Shown: positions 48,816 to 60,300 of the stretch, piece after piece
How positions within the stretch are numbered: the first letter of the stretch is position 1
How the letters are laid out: each line of letters starts with the position of its first letter
Assembly (NCBI RefSeq): GCF_015832195.1
Contig: NC_052020.1
Coordinates: 6,888,254-6,952,253, forward strand
DNA length: 64,000 nt
Direction of reading: 5' to 3'
Origin: Motacilla alba alba
Lineage: Eukaryota; Chordata; Aves; Passeriformes; Motacillidae
Notes under the pieces: model-generated
Database searches by the model: none
Told to the model about the DNA's origin: nothing
Seen by the model: only the letters and a program-made list of their open reading frames with translations
Position numbers and translations under genes: made by a program

Positions 48816-50650
48816 TACCCACTTTCTAGTGCAAGCTACAGAGCTTCCTTGGATTAGCTCCTGTCAGAAATACTTAGAAGCAATATATTTTACTGATTTT
48901 AGCATTTCTGCTTGAACAGCTGGGAAGCTGACAATATCTAAAGTAATAATGAGCATTACCCTCATCTAAAAGAGGCAGCCTGTGGCACAATATAATATAA
49001 TTAATTAATATAATTAATTAATATAATATCCCAGCTGTCAATACTGAGGTGAGGAGACAGGACCTAATACTTAATAATTGAAATGTAGGCTTTTTTAGTC
49101 TAGTGGTGTTTCATTTCTAGTTCCAGGAATACCTATGCCAGTTTCATTGATGATCTGCCTGTTGCTTTTTCTGTTTCCCACATTTATTTTCCCCTAACCT
49201 TCTCCTTGTTAGGTTGATAGTGCACTTCCCTGATTTTGTACTTTTCAGTTCATCCCATGGGTCTTTTCCTAGCCCCTACTCTCCAAAACTGTTGGTACAA
49301 CTGGCACCTTATCCATGCACAGGTTCTAGGAATCCTGCCTGGGTCAGGCATAGGAATGGCACTGACAGAGGTGGATGAAGCTGCTCATCACATTGGCAGG
49401 GAAATCTTGTTAGTCTGCTTACCTAGTAATTCAAAAGTTTGTAGAATTCATCAGGCTTTAAACCTCGTAGTCCTAGACCGAGTAAGGGTAGGTTTTTTTG
49501 GGTTGTTTTTTTGGTTTTTGTTTGTTGTTTTTTTTTAGCAAAGTAGCTTCAGTTTATCCCCTTAGATTATTTGATTTTTCTCAAATTACCCAATTCATAT
49601 TCACCTCCCGCAGAGTTCTCTTTTCTCACTCCTGTTTATTACATGCTGAGTTGCCTCCCCTCTAATTTACCCTCATGGTACAAGTCTAGTGACTAAAGAG
49701 GAGAAATTCTTGCTTTATACCAAAATAAGCAAAAGCAGAATTGGTGTCAGATTTTGACTTTGGTGAGCAAAGCTTGCTTCTCTTTGCCTGGAATCATCCA
49801 GCGATACCACAACTGGGAGCCACGGCCAGACATCCAAATAGAACAAATATTTCTGGGTTTGCATGTTACACTTTCCTGCTCCTCAGATTCAGGCTGAGAG
49901 GAAGAAGATTAGGAAAGAAAATGTATGCATGAATATTTCAGCAATCTGCTGTGTTAGGAAGGAAAAAATGTAGAGAGCAGATGACTGATTCATGGTGATT
50001 TAGTTGAAAATGTCGTAGCTTTTAAACATTGCCTCAGTGTGGTCAGGGTGCTTATGGTAAATACATTTCACACCAGATGTGGCCTCAACCGTACACAACT
50101 CAGAATTTCCCTGCACACAGTAACTGCCAGTCCTGGGAGCCTGAGGATCCCTAGGTTTCAGAAAGACTGTTCTTGTTTTAGCTGTCCTGCCAGCAAAACG
50201 AGCACAGGGGTTGGGGAGGCTGCTGACCCCTAAAAATCTCAGGCTTCAAATAGTCCATAAAACATAGATGCCAGTGTTCTGCTCCCAGGAGCTGAATAAT
50301 GCCTTTTGTTCCCAAACCTCGTGTCTCTGCACTAGGAGGAGCGGGGACCATTAGAAGATGTGATCTTCCATCGACCCCACGACATGCAAGCTTAGCAGAA
50401 GCAGAAGGGCCCAGAGGACATTTTTCTTTCTGAGAATAAATAAATAAATAAAGGATAATACATACATTGGCTGTGCCTTTACTGGGTGTGCAAAAGTAGA
50501 ATGGGGACTCCAGCTGAAAAGATATCGACTGCCTACTATGCCTCTGTGAAATCCCTGCAAGTGATTTGGACCAGAAAAACATAGAATATGATTTCTGCCA
50601 TTCACCTGGTGCCATATGTCTGCATGATTCTAGAAAGAATTCAAAGAAGT
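48816..50650. other. Gene-free sequence with AT-rich repeats
   Basis: No gene recognised. It contains the TAATTA cluster at 48991-49029, a T/G-rich low-complexity stretch at 49485-49539 and a short (AATA)n tract at 50435-50452. A 198-codon minus frame (50178-50774), the longest open frame in the window, crosses the A20 run at 50651. It contains an eight-residue or longer phenylalanine run from that homopolymer and no recognisable domain. Confidence 0.6.
48991..49029. repeat. AT-only 13-bp tandem with TAATTA cores
   Basis: Two head-to-tail copies of TAATTAATTAATA, flanked by TATAATA on both sides. It contains four TAATTA cores, the canonical homeodomain core. Either a slippage product or a homeodomain cluster; the sequence alone does not decide. 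Confidence 0.8.
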
Positions 50651-50670
50651 AAAAAAAAAAAAAAAAAAAA
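50651..50670. repeat. A20 homopolymer
   Basis: Twenty A residues between AAGAAGT and GGCAATTG, the longest A-run in the window. No element with a recognisable body lies to its left, so it may be simple slippage rather than a retroposon tail. Confidence 0.97.
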
Positions 50671-50894
50671 GGCAATTGTTGATGAGTTGGATGTGGATAT
50701 GGAGTTATAGCAAGATGCATGCTGAGTACACAGAAAATTCTGAGTCCATTAGTATCAGCAGAGTGTCTTGCCAAGGGTGTATTGCTTTTGGAACTGAAGC
50801 TGAGCTGGAATTAGGCTTGAATGGGGTAAACACGGAGCTGGTCTTGTGCATATGAATGGGCAGCTCCAATGAGACCTGAGGAGTCTGTGTGGAG
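50671..50894. other. Unique spacer
   Basis: Short stretch between the A20 and (CTG)8 repeats with no gene recognised. Confidence 0.55.
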
Positions 50895-50918
50895 CTGCTG
50901 CTGCTGCTGCTGCTGCTG
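50895..50918. repeat. (CTG)8 trinucleotide microsatellite
   Basis: Eight perfect CTG units (CAG on the minus strand). This repeat class expands in several vertebrate genes, but eight units is short and no reading frame of note covers it here. Confidence 0.95.
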
Positions 50919-51539
50919 CAAGTGTGGGGCTCTTTCAGTGCATCTGCACAAAACTCATTTAAATGCTAGCAGTTCAAGAATTTGAGGAATAAAGGAGTAT
51001 TATTTCATAATATTTAGCATATAACTCCCACTTTTTCTCCCAGTAGGACTGAGTTTCGGGCAGTGCCTCAGTTAGCACCATCCTCCCTGGGCTGTCCCAG
51101 GCTGCAGTCAGGTGGGGCATTGCAGGATGCTCTGCAGAGCTAACGTGCCTTTGGCAGCAGGAAAGCTGCAACACCTTGGGCTTTGGGTGAGACACAAATG
51201 GTATTCCCAGCCTGAAACCAGGAGTGATTCTTTGCCCCTTTGCCAGCTGAAGCCTGTGGTGCTCTGACCTCATTGCTTTGAGCACTTAGACCGAGTTTGC
51301 AGCCAGTCTGAGATCCCTGCCTGTGGTGCAGCTGTCCCTGAGTGGATAGTCCAGAGGCTTTGCATCATTCTGGGGCAAGGCCCAAACCTAGATGTGAGCC
51401 TTGGCTGCCCAGGTCCCAAAGAGCCAAATTTGTGTTCCTGAGTCTTCACAAAGCCATAGGAATGAAAGGATTTAATCATGTCTGGATGCAATTTTGGGTA
51501 AGTGAGTAATTGACGTAATACTGGTCACAATATGTTGGC

Positions 51540-51830
51540 TGGTGAAGACCACAATAAACTGTGCATGTCAGCTAATCATGATTAAACACTGATGAGGCCA
51601 GGCTAAAACTGCACTTAGCTGACATGTGCTGAATGCTATTTGTTCTTGTCTACACCGATTCACATCGCATTCAGTGCAGCACAATATAGATAAGCCCTTT
51701 GGGGAAAGTGTAGCTCTGGTCAGGCCTCAGCGTTCCCTGACTGGCCAACAGCTGCTCCGAGCAGGTTTATAAAGGGACCACTTACCCATCCTTTGATGGA
51801 GAGATAAGCCACTGTAATGTAATTACAACC
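51540..51830. promoter_or_regulatory. Candidate cis-regulatory block with inverted repeat
   Basis: A perfect 12-bp inverted repeat (CATGTCAGCTAA at 51564-51575, TTAGCTGACATG at 51615-51626) flanks TAATCATGATTAAAC. Further right are two GATA-type sites (AGATAAG at 51688-51694 and 51802-51808), a TCF/LEF-like CTTTGAT (51791-51797) and a homeodomain-like TAATTAC (51820-51826). These motifs are short and individually frequent. The call rests on their density and the inverted repeat. No open frame of interest crosses it. Confidence 0.25.
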
Positions 51831-54800
51831 AGGGAGATGGGAGAGGGGAAAGAAAAAAAATATGCCAATCATGAAGGGGGTACATGGAGAGCCTCAGATT
51901 CCTTCCAACCTAAACATTGTGGCAAGGAAAGAAGTCTTAATTAGGAAACGTGTAGGCATAGAACAGGAGCCCATCCTAAATGAATTGGGGTGTGATGAGC
52001 ATAAAGAAAATGCTTTTTAAAAAGATCTTTGACTCCCACTGAGTGCTTGTTTCTTAGACTTCCTTGCCTAATAATGTCAGCATTTAAATGACCCCAACTC
52101 CCAAATAACAAGGCTTTGAAGTTAACACCTCATTGAGGTATAGAGTTCATACGTTTTCTATTCCTATTATTTGTCTAGAAACCGTTTTCTGCATGGCTAG
52201 CTTAATAGGGCAACAGAATATTAAGTTGTATAGGGATTGAGAAAGCTATTCACACAAAGGAAAGAGCTACAGACTTCATGTATTTGAACAGAACCTGACA
52301 ATTAAGAGAAAAGAGCAAAAGTCTGGGAAGTGCCCCTAATCACATAATTGCATGAAATTTTTTCATACCTGTGATATTTCCAGTGGCGAGGCACAAAAAC
52401 AAGGGATTTTCAGCTTGGACTGTGTTGGGGAGTTGTAGTTGCAATTAAGAGAGGAGACAAGGTGGTTTTTCCCTCCTGCCAAAGTTTTAAAGCTTCAGAA
52501 AGTATTCCTTTCTTTAGCAGGACAGAATCAAGATGGCTTGGATTTTTTCACTGGAAAAGGCAAAAGGGTGCTGCAAAATGATCTGGTGCTTGTTGGACCA
52601 GTTACGTAGGGAATGGGTGATCCAGACTCAAGTTTCCCATTAGCTCTGTTGTTTTCCATCATTACAGAGGAATACCTCAGCCACCAGGCTATCACCTATT
52701 TTAGAAAATTTTTCTTCTGGTTTCGACCCCAGTACCCAGCAGATCTCTAAAAATGACTTTTCCAAACAGCACCTTCTCAAATGCACCAAAAAATGGCTTT
52801 TCACTAATCTGCATTTTTGGACCAGTTGTCTCCACTTCTGGTAATTCGCTGTGGCAGAGGAATTATCCCTGCCCCAAAACAGCTATTCTCAGTCAGAGTT
52901 ATCTGTGCCATGGAAAAGCCCAGAGCCTGCAGTTAAAGGCAGGGCTCTTTGGTATTTGTTGCCATATGGCAGATGTTTTCTTACCCTGAAAAATTCATGA
53001 ATAATTTGAACGGCGCAATGGAGAGAGTAAATGATGTTATTAAGCTCGTTTTCAGGGGTTGGAGGCTGAACCATAATGTCACATTTCACCAAGGCCATGC
53101 AGGAAACTTTGCAGTGCCAGGATTAAACTGAATTGATGACATGTCCCAGGCTTTGACCACAAATAAAGGTGTGCTCTAAGTACATCTTTACAGAGCATAA
53201 ATTAGGCATTAGAATGATCACAGAAGTTGAAACGGTTTAGAAAAGATCCTTTTGTTCCAGTGCCCAGCTGAATAACAGCTTCTACCTTTTTTTTTATTTC
53301 CTATGGTTTTTACAGTTTAGAAAATGCTGGTGATAAAATTTTCCTGTGTCTGGGATTCAGGAGATTTCTGGTCATTTGTGTCACTCTTTCACAGGCACAG
53401 GCTAAGCTTATGCTTCAGTTATTTCTCTGAATATGGATATTATAAAATCATCTACCTCTTCCAGGCTTCAGTGATGGAAGGATTCCACCTTCATTCCTAC
53501 CTGGTACAATTATTTCACATCTATTTCACTGCAAATACCACAGCATAAGCCACATTTGGCATTTGGCTACAAGCAACTGGCATCCATGATTAAATTAGAC
53601 CATTATTCTGTGTGTGCAACCTGAAGAATCTTCTGCAAAAATCTCTTTTTTGACTGTGAGCCCTCTCAGGGCTTGGGAAGCAGACTGAAGGCAATCTCGT
53701 GTGTTTCTATTAACTTGCTGCTGAGGATGAACCACAGTTTTCACACAAATCCACTGAAGTGTTAATAGCATCTGTTCATTTTATAGCAACTTATGGATTT
53801 AAAAATGGATGAATGGAGAGACAAAACATCCCCATCACCCTGGTGGGCCTGTGTCCAAATGCCACGTTGTGCTGAAGAGCAATACTTTTTATTTATGCTG
53901 CTTCTTTAAAGAAAAAAAAACACCCTGTTGCATGTGTAATCTTTGCTCCTTAAGCACTGTGTGCTTCTAGGGTGTAAAATCACAGTGACAATAATTGCTT
54001 GGAGAAACAAAAGACTCAGATTCCTCCTCTGTTGTCTAACAAAGTGGGGGATTGACAGAGTGGGCAGCCCAGGTGCCTAAAGGCTCTGTCCCCTCCACCA
54101 GCTGAAAACTCAGGTTCTCAAAATCCCTATTTATCTGCAGACAGATTTAAACTGCTTAGAGAGTTTAGGTCCCTTCAGCCCACAGCTCACTGAGCTGATC
54201 TTTAATTTGGGAAGCAGGAGATGTATTTCAAACAAGAGTTGTATGTAACCTGGTAGTGATGGCATTTACTGGGGAGGGGGAAGGAGAGGGGCACGCACTG
54301 GAGTTCCAGTCCCTACACCGAGGGCTGGAAAAGATACAATTGTTGGATAACAGGAAGAAGTTCCCTCTCCATCCCAGTAGAGAGTGAGAGAGGTTCCAGA
54401 TGTAATTTTGTTCGTCAGCTTGGACACCTCTGTGATGGGAAAGATGAGGTCCTCAGCCTCTCCCTCAGTTCCTGTGAGAAATATAAACCACGGCATTGTG
54501 TCATGAGGAGGGACTGGGCTCCCACTTAGTGTCAATGACAGCTACTTCTGCCAGTGGTGCCTCTTTTTTATTATCTCCTGCACTCAATATTACTGATGTT
54601 CCCACGTGCAGTGTGACAGCTTCTCCCTTGGCTGGCCCAGGGAAGTTGGAGAGTGACAGGGCTGTGTTGGCACCGGGGCTGCAAGAAAATGCAGTAAAAA
54701 TAAAAGCACAGGGGTCTTGTTCACCACTATGTGAACAAGTGGGTCTAAAAAACATGCATTAAAGGTGGGAATAAAATCTGGCTTGCATCTCCTGTATCAG

Positions 54801-56729
54801 AGGCACAGGTTACCCTCTCCAGCAGCCAAGTGCTCCCTCCCTCTCCAGCCCTGACCCCAGTCACTGTCTCCCGCAGGTCCTGCTTTCCTCTGACCACATG
54901 CTGAGGTAATTTAACCCACTAATCTCCTGGAAAACTCTGTTTTGATGGATCAGTTTTTCATTGGGTTTGTGATTAGAGGCTCTCACTATCCAGTCAAATA
55001 AGCTTTAGAGCTGAGGGGAGGGACTGGAGCAAGAGGAAATAAGGGGGAAAGCAGTAAAGGGAGAATTGTCCCCTCCTGGCAGTAGGGATGCTTTAGATTA
55101 GCTCAGCCATATCATCTGTCTGGACTGTGAGAGTAAATTCTGCTCTGTTTTCTGTTATTGCTTGCTTTATGCTTTGTTTGTTTTGGTTTTTGATAGGAAG
55201 AAATGTAGCTGTATATATTTGGGAGAGGGTTTTGGGCAAACATCCTGGTCTGACATCTGTTCAGAGCAGCTTGGATAGGGATTTCTAGACCCCCAACCCC
55301 CCCAAAATTTGGATTTAAAATGCTTCCCTGTCCAGCACATCACAATTGCCAGTGGCCCCCAGGCTATTTCAAGAACACTGAGATGTTTAATTCAGCCCAG
55401 GCTCTGTGCAGGTCGCCCTGCTTGTGGCTTCTTCCCACGGTGCCAGCTACTGCTCCCAGTCCCTTTGAGGAGCAGCTCCAGGTCACAGAAAACCAGGGCA
55501 AAGCCAGGAGTGACATTCTCCTTTCCTGTGCTGCAGTCTGGTATCTTAATTATTACTTCAGTTCTTCCTGTTCAGTGTGAGGGTCCCTCCCCTCCTCTCC
55601 CATATTAGTGTGTTTCTTCTAAGTGTCAGCAAGAGAGGAAAATCATCTGCAGAAATTCAGCTCTGGGGGAAAAGAGGGGGGAAAAGCTCTTATATGCATT
55701 AATTCATTCATATTTAAGAATGAGTTTTCTTCAGCTGTGCTGTGACCTTACTTTATACTGTTAGGAGAACTGCTAGATGAATGTTAGAGCATCCTTTTTA
55801 AGTTGCCTTGTAAAGTTTTGGGGTCCTGTTCAGAACATTATTTTGTTCAGCCAAAGCATGGAAGAGGGTTAATATATTTCATCGTCAGAGTCCTTGTGGT
55901 CTGCTGGAAAAAATGATCCCAGCTATTACTATCTGTGTGAATATAATATTTCCCTCATTTCAGCTCATTTTTTGTAATGCCTGCCTTGTTTTGGGGAACC
56001 TAAGCTGAATGGGCAGACTGTGATTTGTGATATTTGTGTCAGAGCATCAGGCCCTGAAGTTCTTTGCTTCTGAACTGTTAAGCTGTAACTGTGGAAAGGT
56101 GCCATTCAGATATAAGAGAGGAATCCTGTCAGCCTTCCTGTCACAGAATTTTGTTCTTTTGTCTTGATTTAAAATGTTTTGATAAAAAATTCTCCTCTTT
56201 TCTTATTTCTTAAAAGCTTCTCTAATAACAGCACTTGGCTTGTGCTCCCCACCTTAAACCCACGGCAAACAGCAAACCTGACATCATATTTAAGGTGCTT
56301 CCAGAATTTCTTGATCAGAGCTTAACTGCTGTAGGATAACAGCAACAACCACCACCACCAAATAATGAGAACCAAATAAGCCCGAGCACTGCAGGGACCT
56401 TACATGCGGTGGGTTTTGTGAAGAGAATTAACATGAAAGAGGGTTCACTTTGGGGGTAGAGGTCAGGGCAGATAAACTCCTGTGTTCTGATACATTTCCT
56501 TAAAGTGGGAAGTGCTTTAGAGAGCGGGGCTGTGGGAAGAAGCTGTCAGCAACGGGGTGGTCAGCGGTGTCAAGGGTGGTGGCCTATGTTTTTCTTCTGT
56601 TGCAGCCTTTCATCCTCCATCTGTCAAGCTCCATAATTTTTAAGCCAGACAGTCAATTTTTAATACAAACCTTTAACTTCTCCCGGGTCTGAAGTGCCCC
56701 TTTTATCTTGGATTCAAGCAAAACCAGCA
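51831..56729. other. Gene-free unique sequence
   Basis: No gene recognised in about 4.9 kb; frames are below 100 codons. CCTTCCAACCTAAAC at 51891-51905 recalls the 3' end of avian CR1 but stands alone. CAGATTCCTCCTCTG at about 54017-54031 weakly recalls a MIR. A mini-exon-like acceptor/donor pair at 54890-54905 is too short to credit. Confidence 0.6.
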
Positions 56730-57310
56730 GTAAGTGGGAGATTGCTTAAAGCTGGTGCCCCTGCTCGGGTCTCCTTGGGATGGCACCAGGGTGCCACCTG
56801 AGCAGGCAGTGGGGTGTGCCCTTGGCCCCTGCTGTGGTTTCTCCCTCCACAGCTGTTTGCAGCCCACGGGGAGCTGGGAAAGGAAAGGTGTTTAGGCCGG
56901 GGAACAGCTGGGACAGACATTCTGGTGGAGACATCCTCAGGGAGCATGGCTGTGGCATCAGCCTGGCCCTCCCTGCCCTGCTGACCCACCGGCCCGACTG
57001 ATGGCTTGTTTGCCCAGTGATGTCCCCAAGCAGGCACAAAGCTGAGCTTGGCCTAAGGACCAGCACGAGCCCAGGCTCTCTTCACGCCCCGCCGCATTCT
57101 GGCGCGTAGCTTGAGCTGACATCTTAGCACGTGTCATATAATTTCAGCATGAACAAGACTTGGCCCACACTCAAAATACACAGTGGTTAAGTGTTTAAAT
57201 TAAGGTTTAACTGACTCAGACGCTGAATCTAGCTCCAGCTACTGTGTTGCCATGCTATTAAACGCTACAAACTGGAGCTCCTCCACTCATCTGCAAGGAT
57301 TATCACAGTA
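56730..57310. promoter_or_regulatory. GC/CpG-richer segment, possible regulatory element
   Basis: 56730-57110 is visibly GC-rich. The adjoining 57061-57300 holds eight CpGs in 240 bp, including CCCCGCCGC and GGCGCG, well above the surroundings. Overlapping frames on both strands (106, 107 and 73 codons) follow from the low stop frequency in GC-rich DNA and have no motifs. It is too weak for a classic CpG island, and I see no TATA/initiator arrangement or following exon. Possible weak promoter, enhancer or merely a GC peak. Confidence 0.25.
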
Positions 57311-60300
57311 GAGCTGGCAATAAGTGAAGCATCCAGATGAGTTAACAAGGAGAAACCCAGTGAAATTGGCAGGAATCTTTCAAGTGGCTGGTTTGAGGTC
57401 TATATTTCATCCAACCATCCCAGCTGAAGTTCTCCCAAGGAGGAAGCTGTGTATATTCCTTTTTTCATTTCCCATTACCAATACACCCGTTAAATGTCCA
57501 AGGCACAGCACTGAAATGCTTTCAATAAATAGATGAATGATGAGAAATCATGATTTCTTAGCCTAGCAACATAAGGGAAAAAATCCACTTTTATATTTAT
57601 AATATAATTCCACTATATATACAGTGTAATAGGAATCACCTTATTTCTTTGCATCTCAAGGCATAGCTGCTAGTTGGACTTGTGAGCTCTGCTTTTCTGT
57701 GTTTTAACAGAAAAAACATCCCGTTCTGTTCTACACTTGCTTGCAAGTTGTGAATAACGACTGAAGATGTTTGGGGAAGGATCAGAATCCCCTTGGCAGC
57801 TGGAAGTGTTTGGACGTGAGGATATTATCTCAGGTCATGAGCCTAGAAAGACGTGGGAGAGCCCACACACCTTCCTCTGGGGGAGAAGGATGAGGAAGCG
57901 CAGAGCTGACATTGCCCTGCCGATGTCTTTGGCCATCACCATTTTCACATGCATCAACCCACTGCTGCCTTCTTCATGGGTGTCGGGGAGCAGAGCCTTG
58001 GAAACATGGGAAAACAATCCCAACAGTGTGCTTCAGAGAAGGACTGCAAACTTTTAGGGACTAAGCTTCCTAATCACTACCGTATGGCTCATAAAAGGAG
58101 CAACCTGATACCGCGTACCGAGAGGTTGTTATTCCTCCTTTCTCCCCTATCCCACTCCAAATGTTAGAACAATAAATACATTTACCTCTTGTTTAAGATC
58201 ACTTAAAATAAGTTGTTTTAATTAAACCTCCTGGCAATCTCTCTGCACTAAGTGATTAAGTGCCTCTTCTTTTAGTGAAAGGAGAAAGGATTATCACAGG
58301 ACAAGACTGACTGAATTGTGGACAGAACTAGGACTGGGTGAAGCTGCTGAGTATTTTCCATCGAAATTCATGTGAAAATACTGTGAACTTTCAATTTGTG
58401 TGGTGTTGTTCCACTCAAATATTTCCCCTCCTTTCAGACCTTCCTTCCCTCCCCACTGTCCCAGAGTCAATGAAATAGTTCTTTCCCTCAGGTTAAAGTT
58501 CAGCTTTGAATATCAACTTTAAAAGCTGCCCAAGAAGAGAGCTTTCTTTTCTCAATGGGCATCATTTTCAGGGAATAAACTTAAAGATGGAAAAATAGCA
58601 ATTGTGTTGATGAATTATAGCTATTTAAAGCTGAAAAAATAGAGTTTGCATAGCAGTCAGTTCTTTGCAGCTGCACCATAAAAAAGTGTTTGCAGGCATT
58701 GTTATGCTATTTTTACATTTTAACTTGAAATATCTTGTGTGAATTAAAATTGGGTAATTATTCTTTCAAACCAAGCTTTTTACATTGCCCTTAGCCCAGG
58801 AATCACACTGGTGGGTTTGTTGTTTTATTGCTGGCCATATCACTTTCAGGATGGAGAAGGGTCACAGTAAAAGGCTCTTTTATGTCTTGTGGTGTGTCTT
58901 GAGATGGTTATGGCAGCATCTCTCTTTTAGCCTCCCTACTCTGTTTTGTCTTCCAGCTCCCATCTTTCCCTGCTCTAGCCCTGCTCTGGTTCCTGCCGTG
59001 ATGGATTGGATGGGAAGCTGAAGCAAAGTCTGGATCCTGGCAGGGCCCAGGCAGGCAGGCAGGCACTCTGGACAAACTGCTCCGCAAATTTATTTGGATT
59101 CTTTACCTGCAACCTCCCTGCTGTTTTAGTGCTGGGGCCTCTCTTGGGCAGGGCCAGGCCAGTGTGCTGTGTGCTGCTTTTATGGCAAGGGGGACAAATG
59201 ATCATTAGGGGCTGCCTGGAAACCCTTGGATGTTCTGGGGGCAGGAGTGGTATTTAAAGGTGAATGCATTAACAGCGCGCTGCCACCGCCTTTTATCTCA
59301 GCCACCAGCACGCTTGGGGCCAGGCAGGCAGGATGCCACCAGGCAGGATGCCACCTCGGGGATTGATTGCTGCCATTTGCATTTTATAACCCATCTCCAA
59401 GTGGGAGTGAGAGGGGGAAAAGCAGCCAAAATGTGGGAGTTCAGCTGTAGCTGCAGTGGTCCCTGGATTTTAACTCCTCCTGTTATCTGGGGAGGGCTGT
59501 GCTGTGTTAGGCTGAGTGGCTTAGGCTCTGATTTTCACTGATGAGCAAAGGAAAGTGACAGGGTAAAATGTTATTTCCACTCTCCTTCCACTGGGTGGGA
59601 ATTGGCTCCTAGTTTTAAAGTACTCTGAGGTGAGCAAGACACAGCATCAGTCCCAAATATTGCCTTTTTTTTTCTTTGTCCTAATACATGGCATTGCCAA
59701 CTAGGGTGTGATCCCTTTCCGTGCCTTTCTGAAACTAAAAATAAAAATAAATTAACCTAGGGACTTTTTACTGTGTAGCATCTCAGAATATATGAGAGTT
59801 CAGAAGGAGCGAGATGTCACTGCTCTGCTTTAGGGAGATTTAGCAGGGACTTGAGCAACTGAGAGAATCTGCTGTCTGCTCCCTGAGCAGCTAAAATGAA
59901 TTTTGCATTTTTCAGCAGAGGATTGTGGTCATTCTGCCTTTTAATCACACGGTATGAAGTTTGTGTCCTGCATAATTACAGCCAAAATTTGGTCTTTTCA
60001 GGTTAGGCACAGAGCTATATGCAGCATGTTCTGCAGTATAAAAAAATTCCACTTATGAGAGTCTGCCTTGCAAATGAGATTTACTTTTTTTTGCTAATTG
60101 TAAAGAATTAAGCTTTTATTCAGCTGTAACAGTAGGGCTCAATGTTTTTAAAGGAAAGGAATTCCTGAAGGGATGTTTCATCAGGAGAGTGAATTAATAA
60201 AGAAAAAGACAAAATAAAAAATAATAATGGAAAAAAATTGAACAATTCCTCACGCATATTTTCCAGTTCAGATGTCTAAAATACATGTGATCCTCCAGCT

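Noticed and set aside
50178..50774. 198-codon minus frame, the longest in the window
   Set aside because: It crosses the A20 run (giving poly-phenylalanine) and the AATA tract, has no recognisable domain, and this length is plausible by chance in 64 kb read in six frames.
51889..51912. CR1 3'-end-like CCTTCCAACCTAAAC
   Set aside because: Only about 15 bases match and no neighbouring CR1 sequence or terminal ATTCTATG repeats were found.
54011..54060. Possible MIR piece around CAGATTCCTCCTCTG
   Set aside because: One weak block only, with neither core nor tail.
54877..54906. CTCCCGCAG ... CTGAG/GTAATT as a 30-base micro-exon
   Set aside because: The pyrimidine tract is weak, the exon is very short, and there is no frame support.
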